Below are positions 53,591 through 62,405 of a DNA stretch of 64,000 nucleotides, one piece after another. The stretch's first letter is position 1. Every line of letters begins with the position of its first letter. Both the position numbers and the translations under genes were made by a program. The stretch comes from an uncultured Phocaeicola sp. Its GTDB lineage: Bacteria; Bacteroidota; Bacteroidia; Bacteroidales; Bacteroidaceae. Location of the stretch: NCBI GenBank assembly GCA_948566455.1, contig CAOYQO010000001.1, forward strand, positions 124,001-188,000, given 5' to 3'. A model generated the notes under the pieces. It was not told where the DNA came from and searched no databases. It saw only the letters and a program-made list of their open reading frames with translations.

Positions 53591-54775
53591 ATGAAAGACT
53601 TTATTTACTATGCACCCACACAGGTTGTGTTTGGAGCATTATCGGAAGATAAAACAGGGAAATTGGTGAAGCAATATAGCGGCACTAAAGTCTTAGTACA
53701 TTATGGCGGACAGAGTGCGGAGCGTTCCGGTTTGCTGGATAAAATATGCCGGGCATTGGAGGCGGAAGGCATTGCTTACGTAAAACTGGGCGGGGTGGTT
53801 CCTAATCCACGTTTGTCGAAAGTACACGAGGGTATTGAACTGTGTCGGAAAGAAAAGGTTGATTTCATTCTTGCCGTAGGTGGCGGTAGTGTGATTGATT
53901 CTGCGAAGGCGATTGCTTTCGGTGTACCTTATGAGGGTGAAGTCTGGGATTTTTATATGGGACGAGCCCATGCGGAAGCTTGTCTGCCGGTTGCTACCGT
54001 ACTGACAATTCCTGCTGCGGGGAGTGAAATGAGTAACAGTACCGTGATAACCAATGAGGACGGTGATTTGAAAAAAGGTTATTCCAATAATCTGTGCCGT
54101 TGCAAATTTGCTGTGATGAATCCGGAACGGACTTATACATTGCCCAACTATCAGACAGCTTGCGGTGTAACGGACATTATGATGCATACCATGGAACGTT
54201 ATTTCTCTCATGATGACGATATGACGGTGACTGATGCCATTGCTGAAAGTATTCTCCGTACGGTAAAAGATAGCGTTTTTGAAGTACTGAAAGAACCGGA
54301 GAATTATGTACATCGTGCCCAAATTATGTGGGCAGGTAGCTTGGCACACAATGATTTGACGGGATGTGGAACAACCGGTGACTGGGCAACACACCAGCTT
54401 GAACATGAACTGAGTGCACTATTCGATGTAGCACATGGTGCAGGTCTGGCAGCTCTTTGGGGAAGCTGGGCACGGTATGTTTACAAAGAAAATGTAACCC
54501 GTTTCGCTCAGTTTGCCGTGAATGTGATGGGTGTAACAAATGATTTTAAATCACCCGGACATACTGCTTTGGCAGGTATTGAAGCCATGGAAGATTTCTA
54601 TCGCGCAATTGGAATGCCGGTTAGTATTTGCGAGCTGATAGGACGGCAGGCCACTGACGAAGAAATCAAACTCATGGCAGATAAATGCAGTTCCGGTGGT
54701 AGTACAACAACCGGAAAATTGAAGGTTTTACATCGCGATGATATGGAAAATATCTATCACATGGCGAATAGATAA
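53591..54775 (+). CDS. Iron-containing alcohol dehydrogenase (butanol dehydrogenase/YqhD-like)
   Basis: 394 residues. Nucleotide-binding GGGSVIDSAKAIAFG near residue 95; metal ligands expected in TDIMMHTMERYF (Asp, His) and in EHELSALFDVAHGAGLA (two His). Family members reduce aldehydes to alcohols with NAD(P)H. ATG 53591 is the start; the in-frame TTG at 53561 belongs to the -7 box TATCTTTG. Its promoter is back to back with that of the second hydrogenase, so both are candidates for joint control as electron sinks. Confidence 0.9.
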   Translation: MKDFIYYAPTQVVFGALSEDKTGKLVKQYSGTKVLVHYGGQSAERSGLLDKICRALEAEGIAYVKLGGVVPNPRLSKVHEGIELCRKEKVDFILAVGGGSVIDSAKAIAFGVPYEGEVWDFYMGRAHAEACLPVATVLTIPAAGSEMSNSTVITNEDGDLKKGYSNNLCRCKFAVMNPERTYTLPNYQTACGVTDIMMHTMERYFSHDDDMTVTDAIAESILRTVKDSVFEVLKEPENYVHRAQIMWAGSLAHNDLTGCGTTGDWATHQLEHELSALFDVAHGAGLAALWGSWARYVYKENVTRFAQFAVNVMGVTNDFKSPGHTALAGIEAMEDFYRAIGMPVSICELIGRQATDEEIKLMADKCSSGGSTTTGKLKVLHRDDMENIYHMANR

Positions 54776-54873
54776 CGGATTTTTTATTGTTTTTCTGGCA
54801 AATTCTCGTTATCTTTAGGGGCATATATCAAATTGGGGGGTAGTAAAAAAGTCCTGACCCACAGGCAAAGAAT

Positions 54874-55392
54874 ATGAGAATACATTTTGAGATTAGAGAA
54901 AAACTACCTGAAATTATCGAAGAGATCCTGAATTGTGAGAGATGGACAACTTTAGTAAAAGAGGATATTTCAGGCAGAAAGTTGGTTGTCATTCGTGATC
55001 CGAATTACAATTCGGAGGCAACAGTAGAAATCTATGCCCGCGAGATTACCATCAAAACGGCATGGTCAAACTACACGTATCGCTTGTTTGTTTTGGGCGA
55101 TAATGTTTGGTGTGAGTACAATGGTGCTTATCGCGGACTGCTGGAACAAAATCTATTGCCTACCATCACTCCCAGGGAAGGTTTGTTGGAGTCCGAGGTG
55201 TTGGATAGCTCTTTGTACGGAAGTGAAAAGAGGAAACTCAGAGAGTATGCTGAAGACAATTTGAAACTGAAAAAATTCCGACGCGAGAACTTTAATGAAG
55301 ATCGTACAGGTGTGGCTCATTTTGACCACCCCAAGAGGGTATATGACGAATTCATTAAAGAAGATTACGTGGTTCCATCTTCCGACGAATAG
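54874..55392 (+). CDS. Conserved-looking protein of unknown function, paired with DUF1848
   Basis: 172 residues, no signal or membrane segment. The first 100 residues alternate helices and strands (WTTLVKEDISGRKLVVIRDPNYNS; TIKTAWSNYTYRLFVL), the last 50 are charged and helical (YGSEKRKLREYAEDNLKLKKFRRENF). I cannot assign a family. It ends 12 bp before the DUF1848 gene, which has a good ribosome site, so they are probably one transcript. Confidence 0.65.
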   Translation: MRIHFEIREKLPEIIEEILNCERWTTLVKEDISGRKLVVIRDPNYNSEATVEIYAREITIKTAWSNYTYRLFVLGDNVWCEYNGAYRGLLEQNLLPTITPREGLLESEVLDSSLYGSEKRKLREYAEDNLKLKKFRRENFNEDRTGVAHFDHPKRVYDEFIKEDYVVPSSDE

Positions 55393-55404
55393 CGAGGTAG
55401 GAAG

Positions 55405-56343
55405 ATGATCATCAGTGCCAGTCGCAGGACGGATATACCTGCTTTTTATTCGGAGTGGTTTCTCAACCGGATAAAAGAAAGGTATGTTCTGGTACCTAAT
55501 CCGTATAATCCTAATATGATCAGCAGGGTCAACCTGGACCCTGCTGTTATTGATTGCGTTGTCTTTTGGACGAAGAATCCTGCACCGATGATTGATAAAC
55601 TGGACAGATTGCAGGACTATAAATACTATTTCCAGTTTACACTGAATCCGTACGGAACGGAACTTGAAAGTAAACTGCCACCACTTCAAAAGCGTATAGA
55701 TACATTCAAACGCCTTTCTGATAAGATAGGAAGGGAGAAAGTGGTGTGGCGATATGATCCTATTCTTACGAATGAACAATACACAGTTGCTTTTCATCAA
55801 GACAAATTTGCTGAAATGGCATTTGCTTTGCATGATTATACTGAAAAGTGTATGCTGGGTTTTATTGATCATTATCCGCATGTGCGTGCCTCTCTCCGTG
55901 AGTTTCATATCAAGCCGTTGATAAAGGAAGATATCGATTCAATGGTCATTTCATTTAAGAAGGTTGCGGATGAATGTTCTATGGAGTTAGATACTTGTAC
56001 AACAAAGGTCGACTTATCTCATTTGGGTATTTCGGGTGGAGTGTGCGTTGACAATAGGTTGATTGAACGAATTATCGGATATCCTATTACTGCCCGTAAA
56101 GACAAGAATCAGCGGGACATTTGCCGTTGTGTGGAAAGTATTGACATCGGCACTTATGAAAGTTGCCTTAATGGCTGCATTTATTGCTATGCTATTAAAG
56201 ATAATTATAATACGGCAAAATTTAACCGGAGTAAACACGATAAGGATTCTCCGATGCTAATCGGAGAAGTAGATAAGGATGTGGTGATTAAAGAACGGGA
56301 AATGAAGAGTCTGCGTACCGATCAGCTTTCTATATTTTATTAA
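55405..56343 (+). CDS. DUF1848 protein with C-terminal CxxxCxxC motif
   Basis: 312 residues starting MIISASRRTDIPAFYSEWF, the signature opening of DUF1848. A barrel-like core (VVFWTKNPAPM, YKYYFQFTLNPYG, VVWRYDPI) precedes a C-terminal cysteine cluster CRCVESIDIGTYESCLNGCIYCYA. The CxxxCxxC there is spaced as in radical SAM enzymes but sits at the C-terminus instead of the first strand, suggesting a permuted or related fold with an iron-sulfur cluster. Reaction unknown. Ribosome site AGGTAGGAAG just before the ATG. Confidence 0.85.
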   Translation: MIISASRRTDIPAFYSEWFLNRIKERYVLVPNPYNPNMISRVNLDPAVIDCVVFWTKNPAPMIDKLDRLQDYKYYFQFTLNPYGTELESKLPPLQKRIDTFKRLSDKIGREKVVWRYDPILTNEQYTVAFHQDKFAEMAFALHDYTEKCMLGFIDHYPHVRASLREFHIKPLIKEDIDSMVISFKKVADECSMELDTCTTKVDLSHLGISGGVCVDNRLIERIIGYPITARKDKNQRDICRCVESIDIGTYESCLNGCIYCYAIKDNYNTAKFNRSKHDKDSPMLIGEVDKDVVIKEREMKSLRTDQLSIFY

Positions 56344-56431
56344 AAAATCATTCTGACCGGAAACAATTATTGCTTGGATTGTTGTACCTGATAAATAACT
56401 TATAATTTAGTGTATCCTTAAAATAAAGAGC

Positions 56432-57310
56432 ATGGAGAAAGAGACTGAACAAGAATTGATAAAAAGGATGATTGGCTTTCAGAAAGAGGAAATAACATCG
56501 AGTATTATATACCAGAAGTTAGCGGCAAAGGAAAAGAATCCCCATAACCGGGAGATATTGCAACGTATTGCAGAGGATGAACGTAGGCATTACGCCACAC
56601 TGCGAGGCTATACTCATCAGGATGTCAGTCCTAATCGTTTTGAAATCTGCTTTTATGTATGGTTAGTGCGTCTACTGGGTGTTACGTTTGCCGTTCGTCG
56701 TCTGGAACTGGGAGAGAAAGAAACGAGTGGGGTATATTCCCAATACCCGAGTATGGAACACTTTGCCGAGATGGCGCGGGATGAGCAGCACCATGAAGAA
56801 AAGCTTATTGAAATGATAGATGAGGAGCGCTTGCAATATATGGGTTCGGTGGTCCTAGGGCTGAATGATGCCTTGGTGGAGTTTACCGGAGCATTGGCAG
56901 GTTTCACGCTGGCGCTGAATGATACGAAACTGATTGCGCTGACCGGCAGCATTACAGGGATTGCAGCGGCACTTTCTATGGCTTCTTCCGAATACCTTTC
57001 CACTAAATCAGAAAAGACTCATAATAAGCGTCCGGTTAAGGCAGCTATTTATACGGGGATAGCTTATATCATAACCGTAGTGGCTTTGGTAGGTCCGTTT
57101 ATCTTATTGTCAAGTCCTGTTCTGGCTTTATGCATCATGCTGGTGATGGCGTTGCTGATTATTGCTTTTTTCAACTATTATTATGCCATTGCCCGTAATG
57201 AAAGCTTTAAACGACGTTTCACAGAGATGGCAGTGTTGAGCTTCTCCGTGGCCGGAATCAGTTTTCTGATAGGTTATTTGCTGAAGACAGTGACGGGAGT
57301 AGGGGGATAG
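56432..57310 (+). CDS. Rubrerythrin-VIT1 fusion (MbfA-like iron exporter/transporter)
   Basis: 292 residues. The first 130 form a ferritin-like four-helix domain with diiron ligands in GFQKEEITSSIIYQ, AEDERRHYATL and ARDEQHHEEKL. From about 140 the VIT1/CCC1 transporter part begins (GLNDALVEFTGALAGFTLAL, MASSEYLSTKSE) with about five membrane helices. Similar proteins (MbfA) export or store iron and protect from peroxide. A single gene in an anaerobe; regulation not visible. Confidence 0.9.
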   Translation: MEKETEQELIKRMIGFQKEEITSSIIYQKLAAKEKNPHNREILQRIAEDERRHYATLRGYTHQDVSPNRFEICFYVWLVRLLGVTFAVRRLELGEKETSGVYSQYPSMEHFAEMARDEQHHEEKLIEMIDEERLQYMGSVVLGLNDALVEFTGALAGFTLALNDTKLIALTGSITGIAAALSMASSEYLSTKSEKTHNKRPVKAAIYTGIAYIITVVALVGPFILLSSPVLALCIMLVMALLIIAFFNYYYAIARNESFKRRFTEMAVLSFSVAGISFLIGYLLKTVTGVGG

Positions 57311-57500
57311 GGATATCCGGATACTACACTCCCTTTAGATATCCTCAGTGTACAACTGACTACCCGAACGAAATTTACTTTTCATGAAACGTACCAGTGA
57401 TACCGGATGATGGATACTCTTGAAGCCTATGAGGCTTACACCTATGAATGGGCTATGAATAATGCTGCAATAAGTAAACTGTTAATAGGAGAATGATTTA

Positions 57501-57533
57501 AAAAGCTCTGAAGTTTCGCACTTCAGGGCTTTT
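57501..57533 (+). terminator. Hairpin terminator downstream of the rubrerythrin-VIT1 gene
   Basis: AAAAGCtCTGAAGT and ACTTCAGgGCTTTT arms (one internal mismatch), T-rich tail. The 190 bp between the gene and this hairpin hold only a 29-codon frame (57407-57496). Confidence 0.7.
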
Positions 57534-57565
57534 ATATTTTGTCAATCGATGAAAAATCAACTGAA

Positions 57566-57766
57566 TTATATTTTGGAACTATGCAGTTTTTTATAGAGTT
57601 CTACACGTTCGGCTATTTCAGCTTGAGATAGATTGGCCGGAAGTTCAATTGTTGTTCGTGGAGTAATTGCTACAAGAATAACTTCTCCAACTTTTTTCTT
57701 ATGCTCTTTAAGAGCGTTTTCTGCTAACTGACTGGTCTCTGGTCGGACAATACTCTTTTTCATCAT
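57566..57766 (-). CDS. Small protein of unknown function after the nitronate monooxygenase gene
   Basis: 66 residues, basic N-terminus (MMKKSIVRPETSQLAENALKEHKKK) and a C-terminal helix. No family recognised. It follows the nitronate monooxygenase-like gene by 12 bp on the same strand, has two tandem ATGs and looks co-transcribed. May be a small regulatory or antitoxin-like protein; nothing proves it. Confidence 0.5.
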   Translation of the reverse strand: MMKKSIVRPETSQLAENALKEHKKKVGEVILVAITPRTTIELPANLSQAEIAERVELYKKLHSSKI

Positions 57767-57778
57767 ATTGAATTGTTT

Positions 57779-58870
57779 TTAAGTTTTCATTTTCGCTGGG
57801 GCTAATTGGCAGGTTGCTAAAAGAAACTCATTGTTCAATGTAGTTATCACTTCTTTTACGCTGCGTATTTTTTCAGAGAGAAAAGCATTACTACCTGCAA
57901 ATGCATATCCTCTTTTCATATTTCCTTTGGCCGCATTATACAGTGCTTTGATGATGCAGTAAGGACTCTTCTGATAGTCACACGTCTTGATGCAATGGAA
58001 TGAGCAACATTTGGGCTTTTCCTGTCCTTTCTCTACATTACGGATAAATTCCCCATCAATGGCTCGTCCGGGCATTCCTACGGGACTTTCGATAATGAGA
58101 ACGTCTTCGGGCTTAGAGTGGATATAAACCTCTTTGAAGGTTTGTGAAGCATCGCACTCTTGGGTTGTCACAAAAATGCTTCCCATTTGTACGGCTGAAG
58201 CTCCCAATTGCATGAATCGTGCAATATCTTCGCCTGTAGAGATTCCACCTGCGGCAATTACAGGAATATCTTTTCTTTCCTTATAGTTCATTGCAATTGC
58301 TACAACTTCGGGTATCAAGGATTCCAAAGCGTATTTCTCATCTTGTATCTGTTCTTTCTTAAAGCCCAAATGTCCTCCGGCTTTAGGGCCTTCTACTACT
58401 ATGGCATCGGGTAAATAATCAAAGTTTTTCTGCCATTTGTCACATATAATCTTGGCCGCTCTTGAAGAAGATACAATGGGCACCAACTTCGTTTTGCTTT
58501 CCGGTGTCAGGTATAGGGGGAGGTCGAGCGGAAGTCCTGCACCGGCAAAGACTACGTCGATTTTTTCGCTTATGGCAGTGCGTACCATCTCTGCATAATT
58601 GGAAAGGGCCACCATGATATTCACTCCGATGATTCCTTTTGTTTTTTTGCGGGCTTTTCTGATTTCCTCTTTGAGTCCGCAAATGCACTTTTCGGTATAG
58701 TCGCCTTTGCCTTTAGGGTATAGCAGGCCTAAACCTGCACATGAAATAACACCAATGCCGCCTTCGTTGGCTACGGCTGATGCCAGGCCGGACAATGAAA
58801 TTCCGACTCCCATTCCACCTTGTATGATAGGTGTTTTTATCTCTATATTTCCAATAAAAAATGGCTTCAT
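57779..58870 (-). CDS. Nitronate monooxygenase / FabK-like FMN enzyme
   Basis: 363 residues of the NPD family. IQGGMGVGISLSGLASAVANEGG opens the TIM barrel; GPKAGGHLGF, VIAAGGISTGEDI and GASAVQMGSIFVTTQECDAS form the FMN phosphate site. Enzymes of this fold oxidise nitronates or reduce enoyl-ACP. The sequence has an additional cysteine cluster (KCCSFHCIKTCDYQKSPYC), which may mark a separate subgroup. FabK function cannot be excluded. A small ORF follows 12 bp downstream. Confidence 0.85.
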   Translation of the reverse strand: MKPFFIGNIEIKTPIIQGGMGVGISLSGLASAVANEGGIGVISCAGLGLLYPKGKGDYTEKCICGLKEEIRKARKKTKGIIGVNIMVALSNYAEMVRTAISEKIDVVFAGAGLPLDLPLYLTPESKTKLVPIVSSSRAAKIICDKWQKNFDYLPDAIVVEGPKAGGHLGFKKEQIQDEKYALESLIPEVVAIAMNYKERKDIPVIAAGGISTGEDIARFMQLGASAVQMGSIFVTTQECDASQTFKEVYIHSKPEDVLIIESPVGMPGRAIDGEFIRNVEKGQEKPKCCSFHCIKTCDYQKSPYCIIKALYNAAKGNMKRGYAFAGSNAFLSEKIRSVKEVITTLNNEFLLATCQLAPAKMKT

Positions 58871-59020
58871 AAAACTGATATTGTAATAAGACTGTAAGCG
58901 GATAAATATACTTCCGGGTATTCTATTCGTTTAGCGATGTTCTTTTCTTTGTATTGCTGTTTTAGTTGAAGAAAGCAAGAACAGAAGATCTAATCTCCTG
59001 TTCTTGTTGTAGGGTAGACA

Positions 59021-59305
59021 TTAATAACGTCTGGAATTATAACCGTTGTTACGAGGTCTTTCTTCACGAGGACGTGCAACGCTTACTGAAATAGTTTTCT
59101 GATCGTATTCTGCTCCGTTAAGTTCATTAATTGCCTTTTGTCCATCTGTATCGCTTGTCATTTCGACGAAACCAAATCCTCTGGATCTTCCCGATTCTCT
59201 GTCCATAATAACTTTAGCTGAAGAGGTCTCTCCATACGCTGAGAATAATTCGTTCAAGTCAGCATCATTTATGCCATAGCTTAAACCTGAAATGTAAATG
59301 TTCAT
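59021..59305 (-). CDS. RRM-type RNA-binding protein
   Basis: 94 residues and a single RRM: RNP2 NIYISGLSY and RNP1 SRGFGFVEM are intact, followed by a short Arg-rich tail (RPREERPRNNGYNSRRY). Bacteroidota lack classical Hfq in many species and carry such RRM proteins, which may act as global RNA chaperones. Single gene with a leader of at least 100 bp and AT-rich upstream DNA. Confidence 0.93.
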   Translation of the reverse strand: MNIYISGLSYGINDADLNELFSAYGETSSAKVIMDRESGRSRGFGFVEMTSDTDGQKAINELNGAEYDQKTISVSVARPREERPRNNGYNSRRY

Positions 59306-59564
59306 TTGAAATTTTAATTAAATAAATATTAAGTAAGAGTGAGGGGGATAATTAAAGGAGAGGTCTGCTTAATAAAATATAAAAAGGAGAACTATACGAT
59401 AACGATTCGTAACTCAAACCGCGACAAAGGTAATACAATAGTTGGGAATGGCAACTTTTAATTCGTAATTTGTTAATAAAAAAGTAATAATTGTTTTTTA
59501 TTAGCATTTAGAAAGGCTATGGTATATTGCACTTTTCTTTAAAGGTGAAAATCCTTTCTTTTTC
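59306..59564. other. AT-rich upstream region of the RRM gene, no gene seen
   Basis: Contains an AT-rich stretch and probably the RRM promoter. Minus-strand TACCTTTG (forward CAAAGGTA, near 59424-59431) is a good -7 candidate. Nothing coding is visible. Confidence 0.4.
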
Positions 59565-59647
59565 AGGGCTACACCCTTTCCCCCGGATGGCTACACCTTT
59601 TGGGGTAAAGGGTGTAGCCATCCGGGATAAAAGGTGTAGCCCTTTTT
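59565..59647. repeat. Nested palindrome with four copies of GGCTACACC
   Basis: Inner arms CCGGATGGCTACACC (59583-59597) and GGTGTAGCCATCCGG (59611-59625); outer arms GGGCTACACC (59566-59575) and GGTGTAGCCC (59633-59642), then T5. One double hairpin of about 80 nt. The T-run would make it a rightward terminator, yet both flanking genes are on the minus strand. Confidence 0.75.
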
Positions 59648-59683
59648 AATGTGCCTTACAGGTACTCGTGGACGGTATATTGA

Positions 59684-60223
59684 CTATCTATTTATCAAGG
59701 AGATCTTATACAGTACATGTCTGCATAAAGGATGGTCGGGACTGACCAATGGATGATCAAACTCTTTGCTTTTTACCATACCTATTTTTTGCATCACGCG
59801 TTCCGAACGTTTGTTTGGGAGTGAGGTGAAAGAATATAATTCTTTCAGTCCCAATGTCTTTTTTGCATATTCCAGACAGGCTGAAGCCGCTTCGGTAGCA
59901 TATCCCTGATTCCATACTTCGGGAATCAGGCGCCAACCTATCTCTACGGCCGGGGCAAAATCTACGTCGAACGTAATATCATGCAACCCTACATAACCTA
60001 TAAACGCATGGTTTTCTTTCTTTTCTACTGCATACAACCCGTATCCTCTGGATGCGAATTCCTTCCGGATGCGATTATAGAAGTCGAATGTTTCCTGATA
60101 AGATAGCTGTTTGAGAAAGAATTTCATGACCTGATCGTTGCTATTTAATCCGGCAAAGACGGGGATGTCTTCTTCTTTCCAATCACGTAGGATCAGGCGT
60201 GGGGTTTCCATGTATGTATTCAT
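59684..60223 (-). CDS. GNAT-family N-acetyltransferase (RimJ/RimL-like)
   Basis: 179 residues. ETPRLILRDWKEEDIPVFAGLN opens the fold; acetyl-CoA binding is around EIGWRLIPEVWNQGYATEAASACLEYA; SFTSLPNKRSERVMQKIGM is the usual C-terminal motif. Substrate unknown; could be a ribosomal protein or small amine. 12 bp after the membrane protein gene upstream, so perhaps an operon. Confidence 0.88.
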   Translation of the reverse strand: MNTYMETPRLILRDWKEEDIPVFAGLNSNDQVMKFFLKQLSYQETFDFYNRIRKEFASRGYGLYAVEKKENHAFIGYVGLHDITFDVDFAPAVEIGWRLIPEVWNQGYATEAASACLEYAKKTLGLKELYSFTSLPNKRSERVMQKIGMVKSKEFDHPLVSPDHPLCRHVLYKISLINR

Positions 60224-60235
60224 CTTGTTCTTAAT

Positions 60236-61096
60236 TTATTCGATTTGTTTTTCTCGTTTTTTACGGTTCATATATTCACGTAATAGGGTTGGGGTAGCAC
60301 AGAAGATGAGTTGTGCCCGATTCCATTTATAGCATTTTTGAAAGACAACCATGGCGATGGTTATGAATAGGGCGACTCCGATAGAAGCCTCCAAAGGTAA
60401 CCAAGCCAGCCCCTCTTGGGGTAATAGCATAGGAATGAATGCCAATGCTCCGGAAGGGGCAAAGTATTTCCCTGTCCACTCGAAGATGAGGAACAGGATA
60501 GCTGCAATGGTTAAAGTAACGATACTTTCCGGTAGATGAAGATGGTGGTGACCGACAATTTGAAGTACAGTACCCAGAGTGGCTACGGTAGTCAGAAAGA
60601 GAAATACTTGTGTAGGGCGATTTTTGAATCCTGCTTTGGAGTTTACCATTTCTACAAAGGTCACCATGAGTGGGGGTAGGATGATTTGTACAAGCACTAC
60701 TGACACTGACATTGAAAAGACTGCTATCGGATAAACGATACTTTCCGTATGAAGCAAAACGGGCAATACGCAAGCTGATATCAAAGGAATTAGTGTAGCG
60801 CGACTGATTAAAAGGGAAGCACCTGCAAAAGCAAATGCGGCGCATAGATTGACCACATAGGGCAGGGGTGAATAACGAACAATGCAGATACCGACTGCTG
60901 CTCCAAGAGTCATAAGTAGGATGATTTGCCAACGTTTTACATTCCATACCCGCTTATCGATAATTAACAGGCCGATGATCAGTGCTGTCATTTCCGGAAA
61001 CAGAATCTCCTTTTCATCGGTCCATTCGGCTAAACCTACCATTATCAGGATCATTATCAGCGATATCAGATATCTTGTCAGTTTTCTGTGTTCCAT
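60236..61096 (-). CDS. Polytopic membrane protein of unknown function
   Basis: 286 residues from ATG 61096, about eight hydrophobic helices, short charged tail. Recognisable patches (LFPEMTALIIGLLI; HHHLHLPESIVTLTIAAI; SGALAFIPMLLP) suggest a small transporter or HPP-like membrane family, but I cannot name it. The -7 box TAACTTTG (61127-61120, minus) is perfect and 24 bp away; a longer frame to 61315 runs through it and into the divergent gene, so it is rejected. Confidence 0.7.
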   Translation of the reverse strand: MEHRKLTRYLISLIMILIMVGLAEWTDEKEILFPEMTALIIGLLIIDKRVWNVKRWQIILLMTLGAAVGICIVRYSPLPYVVNLCAAFAFAGASLLISRATLIPLISACVLPVLLHTESIVYPIAVFSMSVSVVLVQIILPPLMVTFVEMVNSKAGFKNRPTQVFLFLTTVATLGTVLQIVGHHHLHLPESIVTLTIAAILFLIFEWTGKYFAPSGALAFIPMLLPQEGLAWLPLEASIGVALFITIAMVVFQKCYKWNRAQLIFCATPTLLREYMNRKKREKQIE

Positions 61097-61159
61097 TATA
61101 TAATTTTGAATTTGGGGCACAAAGTTAAGGGAAACTGCCGTATTATGAAATTTCTTGGC

Positions 61160-61167
61160 TATCTTTG
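61160..61167 (+). promoter_or_regulatory. -7 box of the FucP-type permease gene
   Basis: TATCTTTG, perfect match, 45 bp before the ATG at 61212 and divergent from the box at 61120-61127. Confidence 0.6.
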
Positions 61168-61211
61168 CGCGCTGAAAGCCTTGAGTGGCTTTCTTTATAA
61201 AAGAGTTCTGT

Positions 61212-62405
61212 ATGCAAAATTTGGTAAAGAAGGAGTATAAGATTCCTTTTATTCTGGTAACTTCCCTATTCTTCTTATGGGGATTTGCACATGCGATATT
61301 AGATGTGCTGAACAAACACTTTCAAGATGTGCTGGTTATTACACGTGCCCATTCGGCATGGGTACAGGTTATGTTTTACCTGGGTTATTTCGTGATGGCT
61401 ATTCCTGCTGGACTGTTTATCAATAAATACGGTTACCGGAAAGGAGTGGTTTTCGGTCTGTTGCTTTATGGCATAGGCTCCCTGCTTTTCATTCCCGGGG
61501 AATATTGGATGTCTTTCAATTTTTTTCTGTTCTCCCTGTTTGTCATAGCCTGTGGCTTGGTTTTTCTGGAAACAGCGGCTAATCCTTACATGACGGAATT
61601 AGGCGACCGGGAAACGGCTGCCAGCCGCCTGAATCTGGCGCAGTCGTTCAATGGATTGGGATGTATTTGCGGTCCGCTTATCGGGGGATTGTTATTATTC
61701 TCGGAAGGGGGCGAAAGCAATATATCATTGCCTTACACACTGATGGGGATCATTGTATTGGGAGTTGCTCTGGTATTCTATAAGATACGCCTGCCGGAGA
61801 TTGTTCATGAAGCTGATGAAGAAGAAGTCGGAGAAAACGGTGCACGCGGGCTTTGGTCGCACAAGCTGTTTATTTTTGGCATTATCAGTCTGTTTTGTTA
61901 CGAGATAGCTGAAATCTCAATCAACAGTTTCTTTATCAATTATGTGGTGGATGACGGCTGGATGAATGCCCGCGATGCATCTGTAGTACTTTCGTTCGGT
62001 GGCTTGGGACTGTTTATGTGCGGACGTTTTGCCGGTAGCTGGATTATGCGGTATATCCGGGCAGAAAAAGTGCTGTTCGTTTGTGCAATAGGAACGGTGG
62101 TCAGTACGTCTTTGGTAGTTCTTAATCTGGGCATTTTGTCATTGATAGCCCTGTTCTTGGGATATGCGTTCGAAGCTATTATGTTCCCCACGATTTTCGC
62201 TCTCTCATTGAGGGGATTGGGTAACTATACGAAGCGTGCATCTTCTTATCTGATGATGTCCCCCATCGGGGGAGCGGTAGGACCGCTCATGATGGGGTAT
62301 GTGGCTGATCAGACCAATATGTCTTTCTCGTTCATCATTCCGTTGCTTTCGTTTATCGTGGTGTTGCTTTATGCTTGGAAAGTAAAGCAACGTTCGTTTT
62401 GCTAA
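61212..62405 (+). CDS. fucP: FucP-type major facilitator sugar permease
   Basis: 397 residues, 12 helices. FLWGFAHAILDVLNKHFQDVL, ETAANPYMTELGDRETAASRLNLAQSFNGLG and GFFINYV-like motifs follow E. coli FucP, the L-fucose:H+ symporter. Bacteroides uses homologues for fucose, glucose or galactose, so the sugar is not certain. The first ATG at 61212 gives the usual N-terminus. No sugar-catabolic genes lie beside it. Confidence 0.85.
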   Translation: MQNLVKKEYKIPFILVTSLFFLWGFAHAILDVLNKHFQDVLVITRAHSAWVQVMFYLGYFVMAIPAGLFINKYGYRKGVVFGLLLYGIGSLLFIPGEYWMSFNFFLFSLFVIACGLVFLETAANPYMTELGDRETAASRLNLAQSFNGLGCICGPLIGGLLLFSEGGESNISLPYTLMGIIVLGVALVFYKIRLPEIVHEADEEEVGENGARGLWSHKLFIFGIISLFCYEIAEISINSFFINYVVDDGWMNARDASVVLSFGGLGLFMCGRFAGSWIMRYIRAEKVLFVCAIGTVVSTSLVVLNLGILSLIALFLGYAFEAIMFPTIFALSLRGLGNYTKRASSYLMMSPIGGAVGPLMMGYVADQTNMSFSFIIPLLSFIVVLLYAWKVKQRSFC

